In this document: piece after piece, positions 25,544 to 39,223 of the stretch
Position numbering within the stretch: the first letter of the stretch is position 1
How the letters are laid out: every line of letters begins with the position of its first letter
DNA from: Lanius collurio
Taxonomy: Eukaryota > Chordata > Aves > Passeriformes > Laniidae
Direction of reading: 5' to 3'
DNA length: 64,000 nt
Assembly (NCBI GenBank): GCA_020086605.1
Contig: JACBWW010000002.1
Location: forward strand, 22,743,405 to 22,807,404
The notes under the pieces: generated by a model
Told to the model about the DNA's origin: nothing
Database searches by the model: none
What the model saw: the letters and a program-made list of their open reading frames with translations, nothing else
Program-made: the position numbers and the translations under genes

Positions 25544-27851
25544 TATGTATTTGAAAGTATAGCTGGGATTTAGAATGAATTACTAAATCCTTTAAATCCA
25601 CATCATTCACCTCTAATAACCTCTTCTGAAGGCTTTGAGAGCATGTTTAACTGACAAACAGCTTTACAAACCTCATGTAAATACATTAGACCAGATCTAA
25701 AAAAAAAATGAAGTAAATAAATAATTAAAAAAAAAAGAAATCAGGGTATCTTTCCAGGTCATTTTAATAATGGTAATACAGCTTTGTTGATTAAAGAACA
25801 AAGAATCTCAAAGCACAGATTAAAAAATATAAAGCAGACTGAAAGTAATACACACTGAAGTATACAACTTTTTTCTCCAAATTCTAAGCTTGCAGTTTAT
25901 AAGAGGACCTGAGTAAATTATAATTAAATATTTGGTGTTGTTTCATTCAGTTACTGAAAAACTTTAATGAAATATAACAACAGCTAGGTATTTACCTAAA
26001 TAACACTTAATTTTTAGCACTGAAATTCTAATTAATGTGACAGAACCATCTGAGCAGTAGCTACACCTGAATGCATTACTACTAATCAGAGAAGCCAACA
26101 CAGAGTTTTCTTTTGTCATCTGTTTGAAATAGGTATCTGTCAGAATTTATCATCAAAATGAAGCTGTAAGAATTCAGGATGTAATAATTCCTGTATATCC
26201 AAAACTCAGTATATCTTCAAAATGTTATCTAAGATGCCAACTTAATTGTCATCCATTGAAACAACATTGAACCACTAACACAGTCTTCCCAGAAAATATA
26301 TTTTTAGCTCCTCTGGGCAGAAGATCCCACTTTATATTTTAAACACAATGTATGTATGTTATCACAGGTAGAAAAAATTAAAAAAAAAAAATCTATGTTA
26401 ACACAAAGACAGTACCTTTAATCTCAAAGGCACTGTTTTCCCAGATTAGCTGCTACAGAGCTAACATGATTTCTTCACAAATTCTTTGGCCAATTTGAAG
26501 ATCAGTCTATCTAAAAGCATACCAAAAAACAGGTATCCTAATCCTTTAGATTTGGCAAATTGCCACATCTAATCAATATTTTATTCAATTTCATTTTCGA
26601 AAAATTAACTCAAGATTTAATCATTTATGCCAGGAGATTTGCCATTTAGTTCAAAATTAAGTGAATACTAAGAAGCTTTATGGACCTAGGACTGCATAAC
26701 CAATCTTCTTTCATTTTCATTTTTCTGTAGCAAAATTACACCTTCACTATATAGTTTTGGCATTAAGAAAATAGAACCTTCAGATGGAAACTACAGGGCA
26801 ATCCAAATCCAAAAGGAAATCTACATTTTTGTGAAAATGAATGCCACCATAAGACATTACATTATGTTGTCAAAGAATCAAGAAATTTCAAAGTATTGAA
26901 GATATTGCACTCCACAAGTTCCTTTAAAGAGCAGCAGCAGAAGTCATATACCAGACTACAAAGGTAGAGAGAATTTAAGAATAACTCTTAAATTACCAAC
27001 CTTTAACATAAAGCTTTAAAAGCTGTGTGTGTCTGGTTTTTACTGTGCAGAATGAAGCAATCACTTGGAAAAAAGCTGATACTATGAATAAACTTGCATT
27101 AGATATGTAGAAGGAATAAAGGCAAGTTTATTACATTAGCTAAGTTCTGCTGATATTTATTTGGGTATTTTTGTATACTGCAACACAAGGGTAATATTGG
27201 CATTGACCTAAACAAGTTACAGAATCCAAAATGAAGACCCACAAAAGCTGCCGTGCTAATGAAAAAAGGGAACCAGCACTTCACAAATGGCACCACGCAG
27301 TAAACGCAAGAGAAGATTTTCAAATTACTGTACAGCTCCACATCCATAAAGCTCTCTACACAGAAGTATATAAAAAAAGTAAATCTGCCTGAACACAATA
27401 CATCAAATGCCCTGAGCAAAGCAGCTCAAATCTCTCTAATCTCTTTTATTCAAGGCCTGAAAGCCTTATCTGGTACATCACCCCGCTATGTACAGTCCAC
27501 TTGAACTTTCACATACCGTAGAGAAAAAAAACATATACAAACACAAATTAATGCAAGACCATCTCAAAATGATAGAAAACCACACTGGTAGTACTAGTGG
27601 GGAGAAGCTGCTCCTATAATAGGAAGAAAACCAGCTCCTAATATTAAGAAAAAAATGAGACCAAGCCATCACTGTCACAGTCTTCTAAAAGCTGAAACTA
27701 AGCTGCTTGGTTACACTCTGCTTCCACAAACACTCCAACAAACTTTAAGGAAGGGGAGAGACAATTCCCCCTAAGAGCAGGAGATCTGGAATTTCCTGAT
27801 CCCTTCCCATCCTGTCAGATTATGCCACAGCACAAGGAGCACTTAATATAG

Positions 27852-27867
27852 AAAAAAAAAAAAAAAA
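27852..27867 (+). repeat. Poly(A) run
   Basis: About sixteen consecutive A. Confidence 0.92.
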
Positions 27868-29665
27868 GGTAAAGTCCTCTTCACTAAAGGCTTTTAACCT
27901 GTACCACAGTTTCACATCTTCAGCCCACAGCTTCTTTCAGGGACCTGTTCAAGCCAGCGCCAGAGTGCCACCAACACAGACACTCGCTGTGAGTACAAAA
28001 GAGTACAGAAAGGCTTCTTCACCACCACTTTACTTGCTGAGGAGCCATAAAATGAGGTTTTGCTCTTCTCTCTGAGTCAGTGGTAAGACAGTGGTAACAA
28101 TCAAGTTTGGGTTCAAGAACTAAACAGGTTCTTGAGAAGAAACTTAAAATCTCAGACATGAAGAAGCAGCAAAGAGTATCAAGCAGGACTCTTCTTTTGA
28201 CTAAGGTTCTGTACTTATTTCAACCTTACATTCAAACAGCCTTTACTGCAAGAACGAGATGTAGTTATAAGTTACATGTCAAATATGAAGCTTTTAAGCA
28301 ATTAAACACGGATTTTTCTTAACATTAACTTTAATTTTGAAAGTGTATCAGACATAAAATCGTATTTAAATCACATAGCACTTTTCTATTGCTCTAATAA
28401 AGATGGGGATTAGGATACATAAAGTTTATAACATTCAAGGGTATTAATGCTTTTATCTAAAAGAAAAATAAGCCTTTTCTTCTCTAAATTAAGCATTAAA
28501 TGCCAAGATACTTAATCAAGCATCAAACTGTTTCCAAGAGTTTCATTATGGGGCAGGAAAACATCAAAATTAAGTTATTGTAAAAATCACCAAACAAACT
28601 GCTTGAATCAAAAGTAAGCAAATTTTTAAAGTAATTTTATTTGGACAATAAATGAAGCATTCACTTTTTTTGCACTGAACAAGCCACGTTTTAGAGAAGT
28701 TTTATAAAACTACTCATAAACAAATTAAAAATTTTATGTTACTAATAAAAGCACTCTTTCAAGATTTGTCCTTCCAAACTCTTTAACCTTCTCTGTCATT
28801 AGGGCTGACTGACACGCCACCAGCTGTTTTTTTTCTTCTCAGTGCTACAATGCATTCTCTTCCTTTTTAAGGCTAGTATACCCAAGCAACAAACAGCAGG
28901 ACTTTAGCCAGCTGCTAGAATGTCACAAACCTATATATTTAGCTCCCATCTCATTTACTGCCATCCCTCAGTGTCAACCATTTAATGTCCCTTTTGCTCC
29001 AGTCTCCTGACATTCCTCACCGAGCTGACAACACCGCGGGCTGGATCAGCAGACAGGAGATACAAGAACACCCAACAGCAAAGCAGAGACCTTATCACTT
29101 ACCAGAGACAGAAGCCATGCCTTGTCAAACACACTCAAGCGAAAAGCATTTTGGGGTTTGCCTCCCTCTCACCACTCCTGGACTAATATTTACTGTTTAC
29201 AAATTGTGTAGTTGTTTGTATAAATATTACCTTTAGAAATATCACTCGTGAAACAGAAATTTGTTCTTTTAGCAAGTTTAATTAGTAACATTGTTTGTTC
29301 TAACAGGGCAAAACCCCCTCCTGTCTGTACGCTATTTGCTTCACCTTTGCTTTTTCAATATGTTTTGTACATAATAATATAAACTAGTCACATTTGCTTT
29401 CCATTTAATATTGGTTTAACATTAACCCTTTTCCTCATGCCACAAGTTTAAAGAGAATCTTAAATGGGTAGTTTGAATTCGACTTCAAATAACTAAAATA
29501 ATATCCCTCAAAATGATTTTTTTTATGCTACATTTTCTGTTCATGTAAAAACACTAATCTAATTACTGTCGTATTTTGGAAATAATTGGATTTTAAATTG
29601 CTTAGAATTATCAACATAAGTGAGAAAGCTGTAAAGATAGACAAATTAACAATTTCATGGTTTTA

Positions 29666-29700
29666 AAATGGGAATCTCCGTTATCATTAGATTCCCATTT
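29666..29700. repeat. Perfect 12-bp stem, 11-nt loop hairpin
   Basis: AAATGGGAATCT (29666-29677) pairs exactly with AGATTCCCATTT (29689-29700) around an 11-nt loop. In the QKI transcript the loop reads AAUGAUAACGG, which includes UAAC. Confidence 0.93.
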
Positions 29701-30305
29701 GCAATTATTTAGAGGCCCACAGAACCATTTGGTAGTTCCCTCCTTTAAGTGGTCATAAAAACCTTTAAACAGTAATTGAAAGATTGTTAACAGAAACTCT
29801 CTCAGGAAATCAGATCCGGTGAACAATCTAATAGTAGGCATGCTTAAGCGAGATAGTGAATAATCTCTTTCATCCTATTCACTAAGAGGAGGTTTTCAGA
29901 ACAGTGACAAGACATCAGTTTCAATAACACCAGGAGATGAGTAAAAATTGTTCAATTCCATGCTCTACTTGGGAATTGTGACACATTTATCTAGAGAATT
30001 AACAAGTTGTGCTGTGTGTAAATCGGTCTCCAAAACCTAAATGTAGGATCCAGCAGTGCCCTCTAAGCCTCACAGTTTACATCATTAAACTCATATTCCA
30101 ATAACAAAGGATCCTCAGGATATACAGTCCAAAAACTAATTTCCATAATAATACCTTTTAATTAGATGTGACTACATATGACATTACCCAAGGCACTTAA
30201 AGTTGGCAATTTAGCTGTAGACTACTTCCATTTCTCAGTAATTAGAAGTGAGAAAAATACATTTATGTTGGAGCACCACTGCAGATACTTACAAATACTA
30301 AGCAG

Positions 30306-30339
30306 AAACAGAATACTTGTACAAACAGAATATTTGTAC
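30306..30339. repeat. Tandem duplication of a 17-mer
   Basis: AAACAGAATACTTGTAC is followed directly by AAACAGAATATTTGTAC, one C/T difference between the copies. This indicates a fairly recent local duplication. Confidence 0.92.
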
Positions 30340-33300
30340 TTAAGGGACACTATTCTCTTTCTTTAAATTTACCAGAGAAGTGCAGTCACTTTTCCTCCTC
30401 TCAAAAGGAAAAACTGTTGCAGAAACAGGCTCTGAGGTTATACTCAAGTTTATGCAAAGGAGAGGTGCTTAGTAACCCCTTTATTTTCTTTTATTAGTTA
30501 CAGGAACTTTAGACAAAGTTCTTCATCCCTTTAAGGCAACCGATTTTATGCTGAATTATTCAGTCTTTTATAATTCTAAGTTGCAAAAATATATTTATCT
30601 GCCACCTTGAAAGATGGGAAGGGAAGAAACACAAAAATTGCATACTTCCAAATCAGAAGACCTCAAAGCAGTACTATATAAATAGCAATTACTATTTTTT
30701 CCTCCATAATAGCACTCTTTCACAAGCAAAGTTAAAAATAAAGCAGTAAAGCACCACACCAAGCAACCAAGCAACTAAACCCCATGATACAGATGCATAG
30801 TATTGTTTTGTCGATAAAGATAGGCCTTACGAATTAGAGCTGTGATGAAAGTTTCCATATTCAACCAAGATATTTTGGGAAAAAATGCATTTTATCAAAT
30901 TTCTGAAGTGAGTGACAAACTAAGGTGTTTAACATTCCTAAACATAGACATGTTTTTCATTCATGTGGCTGATTTTAACTGCTTAATTTAGCTGACTAAA
31001 TTGTAATTTATAATCAGAACCAATATTAGATAATTTTTGCTTTGCTTCTTTAAATTTTAGGCATATTTGAGAATTGGTAACACAACTGCAATCTCATTCA
31101 TAGACTAAGAGTGAAACAAACTGAATTTTATGAATTCATAGGGGAAGGTGAATCAGAATTCTTACCTCATTTAAGAGAAATCAACTTCTGAAATACCTAT
31201 TTCTATCTTTAAATATATTGAAAATACTCCCAGCATTTCACCAGCAAAGGTACAAAGCCTCACTTTTTAAATAAACATCATGCTTAATCATAGCTTTATA
31301 CACAGTTTATACTACATCAGGTTGATCAGGGGTTCATTTACCAAACTAGGTCTAGAATTTCACGTCATGAAAATACTGAAACATGTCAGAGAAAGTAATT
31401 TTAAATTGTTTCATCAAAACAAAAGCAATTACCCTTCCAAAATTTAGAACAAAATCCAGCAGGATTATCTAACTGGTAGCATTTCTTGTGCTACTACAGA
31501 CTTCAAGTGATATACTTCAACAAAGTGTAAAATCAAGTAAGATTATAAACTCTCAATGCCTATTTGCTCTTGTACAAGTATTTCTTCTAAAAAAAGAAAT
31601 AACGAATACAATTTTAAGTGTTGACCATATCTGAAGTGAAAAAGTAAACTAACAATTCCATTCACCTTCTGGAAACATTGTTACAAAAAGTCTTCTCCAT
31701 ATATGCACATCTACCATAATCAGTAAACTTGAAAAATTCAAACCTAAAACTGCAGAACAGGTCAGAAACACAGGTCAGATGGCTCAAAATACAGCACTCA
31801 GTATTTCCTTTAAGTGTTTTAAGATCCAATCTGACTTGTTTGTTCTAAATGACTTTTGCTAAAAGCTATTACCAAACCTTGGGTCTACATTCTAACTGTA
31901 AAAAGGCAATGCATAAAAAGACAAATGAATCAAAACTAAAAAGCACCTGAAACACCTTAAAAAGCCCACTTGGTTGGGAGCATTTAAGGGTACAAGCCTC
32001 AAAACACAAGCACTACAGAGCTATGTGCTTCAGTCAGCATCAAGCACCAAGAGCAGCAGTATTACAGTCTAGTCATACAGTAACAGTAGCACCTTTGGAT
32101 ATCAAATCATATTGAATCTATTATCCTAAATATCTACAATTACAACACTACTAAAAGAGCAGCATATCGACAATTGATACATTCAGCCTTCATTTCTAAC
32201 TAACTCTTGCCTTTTACTCTGGGCTTTTAAAGTAAGGAGTGGTGTATGACCACTTACTACAGTTCTGTGATGACCAACACTGCTGCAGACACTGCAACAA
32301 AGAGAAACTACCTCATATTTACTACAGGAGAGACAGCAGCAGAGTTATTATAAGGCTTTGAGATGTACTTCAGGTTTACGTGTCAGCCTACACCTGTCTG
32401 CAGTGACTTAGGATTTATGTTATGTTCCAGCCCTCTCTGTATTACAAAGCCAGAGTTTCAGGTCTCTCTCTTGTTTCAGCTTGCCCATCAGCTGACTCAC
32501 AGAAAAAACTAAAGTCTTTCACAAAGACTCAAAAGCCCTTGTTTACAATTTTTCCAGTCTCAAGGGCAACATCTGCACTTGTGGAAGAAAAAAAGGATAT
32601 GCAAAATATTATTTTGGTTAGAATAACCTGAAAAAACATCTAATGAAATTGAAGCCCAAGATACACTATTTCAGTATTTGTGTTGAATGACATCAACTTT
32701 GCTTTACTTTTAATGCAAGTGACATTCATTTTTAAAAAAAATTGGTAATCAAATTGGCAAATAAGTTCAAATTATGAAATTCAAGCAATTAGGTTAAATA
32801 GTATGACCCAGACATTTAAGATGTTGATTTTGAATAATACATTCATTATCTTCAGTACTTAAAATATTAGCAATGTAACAACTGGTCACTTCCAGATGGA
32901 ACAGTAATGCAGATATATCCATTTAATGCAGCATTCACATTATTAGACCACCTGTAATTTACAAGGAAAAAAATAATCTGATAAACTGCTGCATATTGAC
33001 AACTTTAAATCACAGTTTAGTGGATAGTCTTCCCAGAGCAAGCAGTCCATGTATCACTGACTACAAGGCAAAACCCTCAGTGCCCTCTGACACCACAGAT
33101 CACAATGTTTGCACCTAGAACTAACTTGAATTTTTGGGGCAGTATGTTCAGAGTATTTATAAACCACACAGCTGAGAGATATTGATCATGCTTATATCAC
33201 TACCTCTAAAGAGACAGAAACCTTCTGAAAAAGCATTAATCAACCTAAGCAACTGAAGTGTTGGGTGGATGAATGCACACAATTTGGACAGGTGCATGAA

Positions 33301-34128
33301 CATTCCTGAGAGAGGAAGTGCTATACTATATGATAAGAGACAACTGAGTGCAAATAAGGTGTAAAAAGGAAATGCCTGCTCATCAAGCAAAATTGTTTAT
33401 CCTAAAGTACTGAGTGTATTTGACAGAAAAAAAATTCACTCAGTTTCAAAGCAGTGCAGCAAATTTCAAAAGGAATCAGTGCCTTCACAGAATTCACTAC
33501 CATACACTGCTCTTAAAGAGAGAAGAAGCATATAAAGGCTTAGAACTGTGAATTAATATTATGCCAAAGTGATTGAAATTAAACAATGGAGTCCAACTAG
33601 TATTCTTACTAGCTTTAAAAAATAGCAGACTAATTTCATAAATTGAGTAGATCCACACTACAATGGATGAATATCTATTAGCTACAGAAACCCAGAATCT
33701 CCTACGCAGAGATATTTACTGAGACAACATTTGGGTTTTATTTTAAATCCAACATTCTAAACCAAGACAGGTAAACAACAGTTCTCTAGCAGTGAAAGAA
33801 AGCATGGGAAAAGGAAGGAAATGCCTAAAACAAAAGTTTATTCCTGAAGCTGGATTTGCATACAAACTTCCTTTCAAAAGGACTCTTCTAAGACAACCAA
33901 ATGACCAACATCAATGAGACACATATGCAGAGCAAAACAACTCTGTTCTTTTGAAATACAGAACAAATTCAGATCAGAAATGTATGCTATAGATACAGCA
34001 TTACACTGAAAACATTTCCTTGACAAGTGATGTACACGTTTAAATGTATTAGTAACTTCAGAAATAGCATAACCTCAAAACAGCACACTTGTTTAAAAAA
34101 ACTTAAAAACATTGCTTATAAGGGATCT

Positions 34129-34247
34129 CTTTTTTCTTTTTTTTTAGTTTTTTTTTTTGTTGTTGTTGTTGTTGGTTTGAGTTTTTTTTATTTGGTTGGT
34201 TGGTTTTTTTGTTTGGTTGGTTTTTTTGTTTTTTTGGGTTTTTTTTA
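34129..34247 (+). repeat. Long (T/G)n tract with (TTG)n and (TTGG)n
   Basis: The largest T/G tract in the window: T runs, then TTGTTGTTGTTGTTGG, then repeated TTGGTTGGTTGG blocks and more T runs. Transcribed from the minus strand it is an (A/C)n region. Confidence 0.95.
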
Positions 34248-35995
34248 ATTAATATGCACCTCCAAGGTTTGTGGGCAGGCTTACTCTAGTAATAAACATT
34301 AGACTTTTACCACTGAGGGCATGCACATTGATTTTTACCTAAGCATAAGATTTAGGAGTGATACAAAGAAAGTATCAAGCTGGTATTTTGACTGGAACTC
34401 AAAACTACATTAAGTAGCAATTCTAAATGGGGCTTGGTGCCATCATATCCTGACAAAAGACAGACCAACCACAATTAACTAAGACTTGCATTTCACTGAC
34501 CTATCCATACGAAGTCACCAAATTCTTGCTATCCTCTGACTAGAAAGCATCAAATTACTTTTGCAAGGGCAACTCCATAAAAATATGAATGTACAACCAG
34601 TAATACCTAAACTACAGAGCAACTGAAAAGGAAGAAATATCTAACATTCAGTCTGTCAAAAGGTGACTGACCACTGCAGGGGGAGAGGGTGAAGACAACA
34701 TGGTATCATAACTGCCCGTTTAAGTTTCTGGGATAAGTACGACAGCTTAGTGCTATAGGTCTCCTTTTGTCAACTAATCAGAGGGGGCAGAGCTAAAAAA
34801 TTTAAAAACCTCTTAAGCCTCAAGAAAAGGTTTTTCTCTCTGTATTTCCTCCTTCCTTAAAACACTGTGCTTCTCAAATACCAGCCCCATCTCCTTCAGG
34901 AGTCTGTTTCAACTCTAAAGCAGCGGGAAAATCTGTTCCCGACTTTGAGTAACAAAGCACAACTACTAAGGATTCTGATGTTTAAACATTAATTTGTGAA
35001 TTCACCTCGCTCTGTTAAGTATTGTTTCAGCACTTACTCGATGTATTTCTATGTTTACTGCAGTCCCCAGTCCAAGTTAAAGCACACAGGACATTAGTTC
35101 ACAAAAAACTACCAACAATTTCAGCAGGTGTGTACCCAAGCATACCTGACCTCGCAATAGCAAGCAAAAATATCACGCTGAGGCATTTCTTCATCCCTGT
35201 ATAAAACCCTTCTTTCCTAAAATAAACATTTCAAAGAACAGACTGAAAAAAAACCCATGTAAAACAAAATCAGTATGCAACAATGTCTCGTGGTTGACTT
35301 TTCATTACTTGTATTTGCACCCAGCTCTCCTAGACTTAAGTCTCGCAAGAGCTAATACACAAAGTAGAAGTTCTGAGAAAAGTCGGTTCAGCAAAAGCAA
35401 GCACAACTCTGACACCACAGAGTTGTAGTACATAATCAACTGAAACCATGCACCCAAATATTTCTGTAATCCATGAAAGAAAGAAATATATGGACATGAA
35501 GTGCAGAATTCAAAATGGAAGAGTGTATTATGAAGACAGCTCTGATCAAACAGATTGCCCACTGAAAGTCTGACTCTACACAGAAAATGAAATGAGCTAT
35601 AATGAAAGGCACTACAGGAGCAAAACTAATCATTATAGGTGTTGACTGCTAGACCAATTTCAAAAAGTTCTATTGGACACTTTCTTTGCAACCTCAAATT
35701 TTGTAAATCCCAAAGTTAAACATTTTTAATAAAATTAATTTATTAGAATAATTTATTTCATCCACAGAAAAGTAACAGTTTCCTTCAAACTAACTGTTTA
35801 GACTAATTTTCATTCTCCTTTAGCACTTGGTTTCCCCATGTATGCACAGTCCTCTTCATCCATGGTGAAGTGAGGCACCCAGACATCTAGCACTTAGCTG
35901 TTAATGTCAGAGTAGGAGATTCCCACCCTTACAAGCTGGACCTGTATACTGATTAAACAAGAAAAAAATTCCACTGCTTTCTGCTGGGAGTGTCA

Positions 35996-36021
35996 TATAC
36001 ATGCTGGAAATAGCATGTATA
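35996..36021. repeat. Perfect 10-bp stem, 6-nt loop hairpin
   Basis: TATACATGCT and AGCATGTATA are exact complements separated by GGAAAT. Further CATGCATATA-like copies follow at about 36025-36050. Confidence 0.9.
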
Positions 36022-36641
36022 GGAACATGCATATAAAACTAAGTGCATATAAAAAACTAGGAGTTTAATCTTATGACACTAATTTGAAGTAGTTAACACG
36101 CATCACCACAAAAACATGGTGTCCTAACAAATATGTTCAATTTTCCTGTCAGTACCAGATGTAACTCATTTCTTCTCCCAGATTTCCAAATTTCCTTTGA
36201 AAAATGTTAAGGGAAGCATTGCCAAGACAAATGCTACTTACTAAGTTTTTACTTGTCTTAAAATTCCACCCTACCTTTCTTTTCTTTTTATTTACATGCA
36301 CAGAAAGACCACAGGATCTGCGAACGGCAAAATTAGAAAGTAAGAATAAAATGGGAAGAACAACATTAAAAGGTAAATGACAAGGTAATCACTTAACCTA
36401 ATTGCACTAAATTCTTGAAGAGATTAACAGGTAAAAAATGAGGGAGATATGGATCAAGTTAATTTGTACTGCTGAGGGGATGCTGAGCCAGCAAGATTAC
36501 TGTAAGGGACTAAAGGACAGGACTTTTTATTCCAATGTATTCTAGACTGTCATCCATCCTTTTGCCTCCAAGTACAAACATGCTCTATGGATTTGACCAG
36601 CTTATTTATGGATAAAATTATGATAACCTCTGTCATCCTTT

Positions 36642-36702
36642 ACCAAAAAAAAAAACCAAAATCAAAAAATCCACCAAAAAACAACCCCAATCCCCAAAAC
36701 CA
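36642..36702 (-). repeat. (A/C)n tract, reverse complement of the (T/G)n type
   Basis: A11 followed by CCAAAATC, CCACC, CAACCCCAATCCCC and similar. Same composition as the (T/G)n tracts read on the other strand. Confidence 0.85.
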
Positions 36703-38841
36703 GCTATTGAGTGTTTAGCATGGTTCAAAAAATAAAAAATAACACTGTCAAAAGGTGATTCAGATAGTCAGTAATGGAAGGATATCTAATAAAACATTAG
36801 TTAGAAAGGGTAAAAAAAATCTTCATACAGATATTAAGGCACGTACATTTTAACAGCATCTAAACAAAAGGGCCCTTTCTCATTCCATTCCCTTACTATG
36901 TGCAACCACAGCACATAAAGCCTCCCATGAATATATAAAGGATGAATTAAAAATTAAATTTTTAGTTCCCGTTATTTCTACTAGAATGTTCTTCCAGTTG
37001 ACCCTAAGACTCAAAATTAGTAATCAAACTACTTTAGTTATTTCACCTACATTTGTAATTTCTTCAGTAGCTTAGCTCTTTCCCAAATCTTCCTTCAGCC
37101 CTGCCATTACTCTGTATCCTAAGTTTATCTACAGATACCAGTTATATTCTCTCTTCGCTTCAAACTGCAAGGGTAAACAAGGCCAAGCCTTTTAGCCTCC
37201 TTCCCTGTTTACCACTAGGGAACGAAAAGCTTAAGTAAAAGAATCAGAACAATAAATAAAGATGTTATCATTTTCCTAATCCATATTAGGGATGTTATTA
37301 ACTCTGATATTACAAATTGAAAAAGGATTTAAACATTTTGTCAGTAAGTTCCCCATAGTAAAATGAGTCCCTGTGTTCATCGCTGTGTTAGACTAATTAA
37401 ACAGTTTTAACTAAAATGGTCAGAAAGTACGCACAAGCTGTTTATCACTGCTGGCCTTTGAGCTTCAGTATACTCAAAGGACATGCTACTTTAGATGCGA
37501 TAATTACTGAGTTCTTACATTTTTAGTGGAGAGGCACAGAAGAGTTCCAACAGAGAATTTCACATTAATCAGAGTTAACAGGGTACTTATTAATAATAAA
37601 GCCATGATTATAACAGAAAAAACATTTATTCCGTTCAACATTTGTAGGTACTAATTCCACAAACTGTTTAAATTGATATCAGGCAGAAAGTTTAGTCTCA
37701 GCTCTCTGGGGAAATTCGAGAAAATTAATCATTTATCTGAAGCATAAGAAATGCTAAAGACTATTAACTATTCACCCACAAACAATAGCTTATCCTCCGT
37801 TGTTCTGCTTCTTAAGAGTGCAATAATTTTTCTGACATCTTTTCTTCTTACTTTTTAAAATTCTGATAGAAGTTATTTCTCCATGAATTGGAAATGCCTT
37901 CAAATTGTAACACCAAAGACTTATATGAGAGTACAAACATTACACCGGAGAGAACAAACACATTTTTAACTGAAGGGCAAAATATGGACAATTAATAGAA
38001 TTTCATTTTTTGGGTGCCTGCTGCACAAGTTCTCTTTCATGTTTCAGGAGCATGTACGTGGTTCAGAAAAGTTAAGTATCTCAAATCTCAGTTTTAATAC
38101 TAAAATTTCTGTAAAGGTTAAACACCTTTCAAGGGTGCTAGAAGAAAACAATACAAATAGACCCAATTTTGTAACAGTAACTTCCTATGGAAAAAAAAGT
38201 GCGAGAAGGGAGATCATCCCAACAGCTACACAATTTATCAGACTGTGACTACATCACAGAAAAATGCTCTTTATAAATACAACACAGCGAAGAAAATTAA
38301 TTCTTGTTTAGCAAGATTTTTGCATCTCTTCCACTTACTAGTACAGAAGTAGGAATTCAGAGTCTGAACAGTCAGCATTTAAAAACTACAGGCTGTTTCA
38401 GTCAAACAATTTTTTGGCAAGTTGAATCTTGCATCAACTATGAACTTCAAATAAATATGAGATTAAAAATACTCAATATGCACTAGTATAAAAAATAAAT
38501 TAAGAGCCCTCAAGAGATTTTATATACTTATTTTAAATTTAATTTTATACATTCTTTACTTTGTATAGGGAACCAAAGGATAGTAAAACAGTAATAACAA
38601 AGTGATGCAGGCTATCAAAATTTACTGTTTCAGCTTTTGTGCATGTTTATATAAACACATATACAAAGCATGTTTGTCTAAACCTATAGTAGACTCCTGT
38701 TTTTATGCCTCACAGGTAACTGAGGATTCTCTGCACAATATGGCATTATAGTACTATCCAGTATTCACTATAAAAAACTAACCAATACGCTCAAAATTCT
38801 AAATCAAAAATATTTATTACAACCTCGTACATTTTGCTGAA

Positions 38842-38855
38842 TTTTTTTTTTTTTT
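38842..38855 (+). repeat. Poly(T) run
   Basis: About fourteen consecutive T. Confidence 0.9.
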
Positions 38856-39205
38856 AATTTCTGTTACTAAAAATATTATTAAATATATATCAGAAAAACA
38901 GTTTCTGGTCACTCTTCTGTGAGCAACTTGAGGTTTATGCAACTTTACATCTTTGTATAGTATACAAGATTGTCAGCTGGAATAAAACTATGGCAATACA
39001 AAGAATTAACTAGATTTATCTGAGAAGCTCACTCTCATAGTCTATACAGCATGTATTCCCTATATCTGGTAACAACTAAATTAATTGGAAACTATGAGCC
39101 AGAAGTTTCACATAACATCATGAAAATTAACACAGGTGACAATTTCTATGTTTACCCACAAATTTACCTTTGCTGGTGAAATTAATACTTGCAAGTGAAT
39201 TTTAC

Positions 39206-39223
39206 TTTTTTTTTTTTTTTTTT
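39206..39223 (+). repeat. Poly(T) run
   Basis: About eighteen consecutive T followed by A5. Confidence 0.92.

Noticed and set aside
34027..34248. Plus-strand frame ending in Phe/Val/Gly-rich sequence
   Set aside because: Most of it is translation of the (T/G)n tract at 34129-34247.
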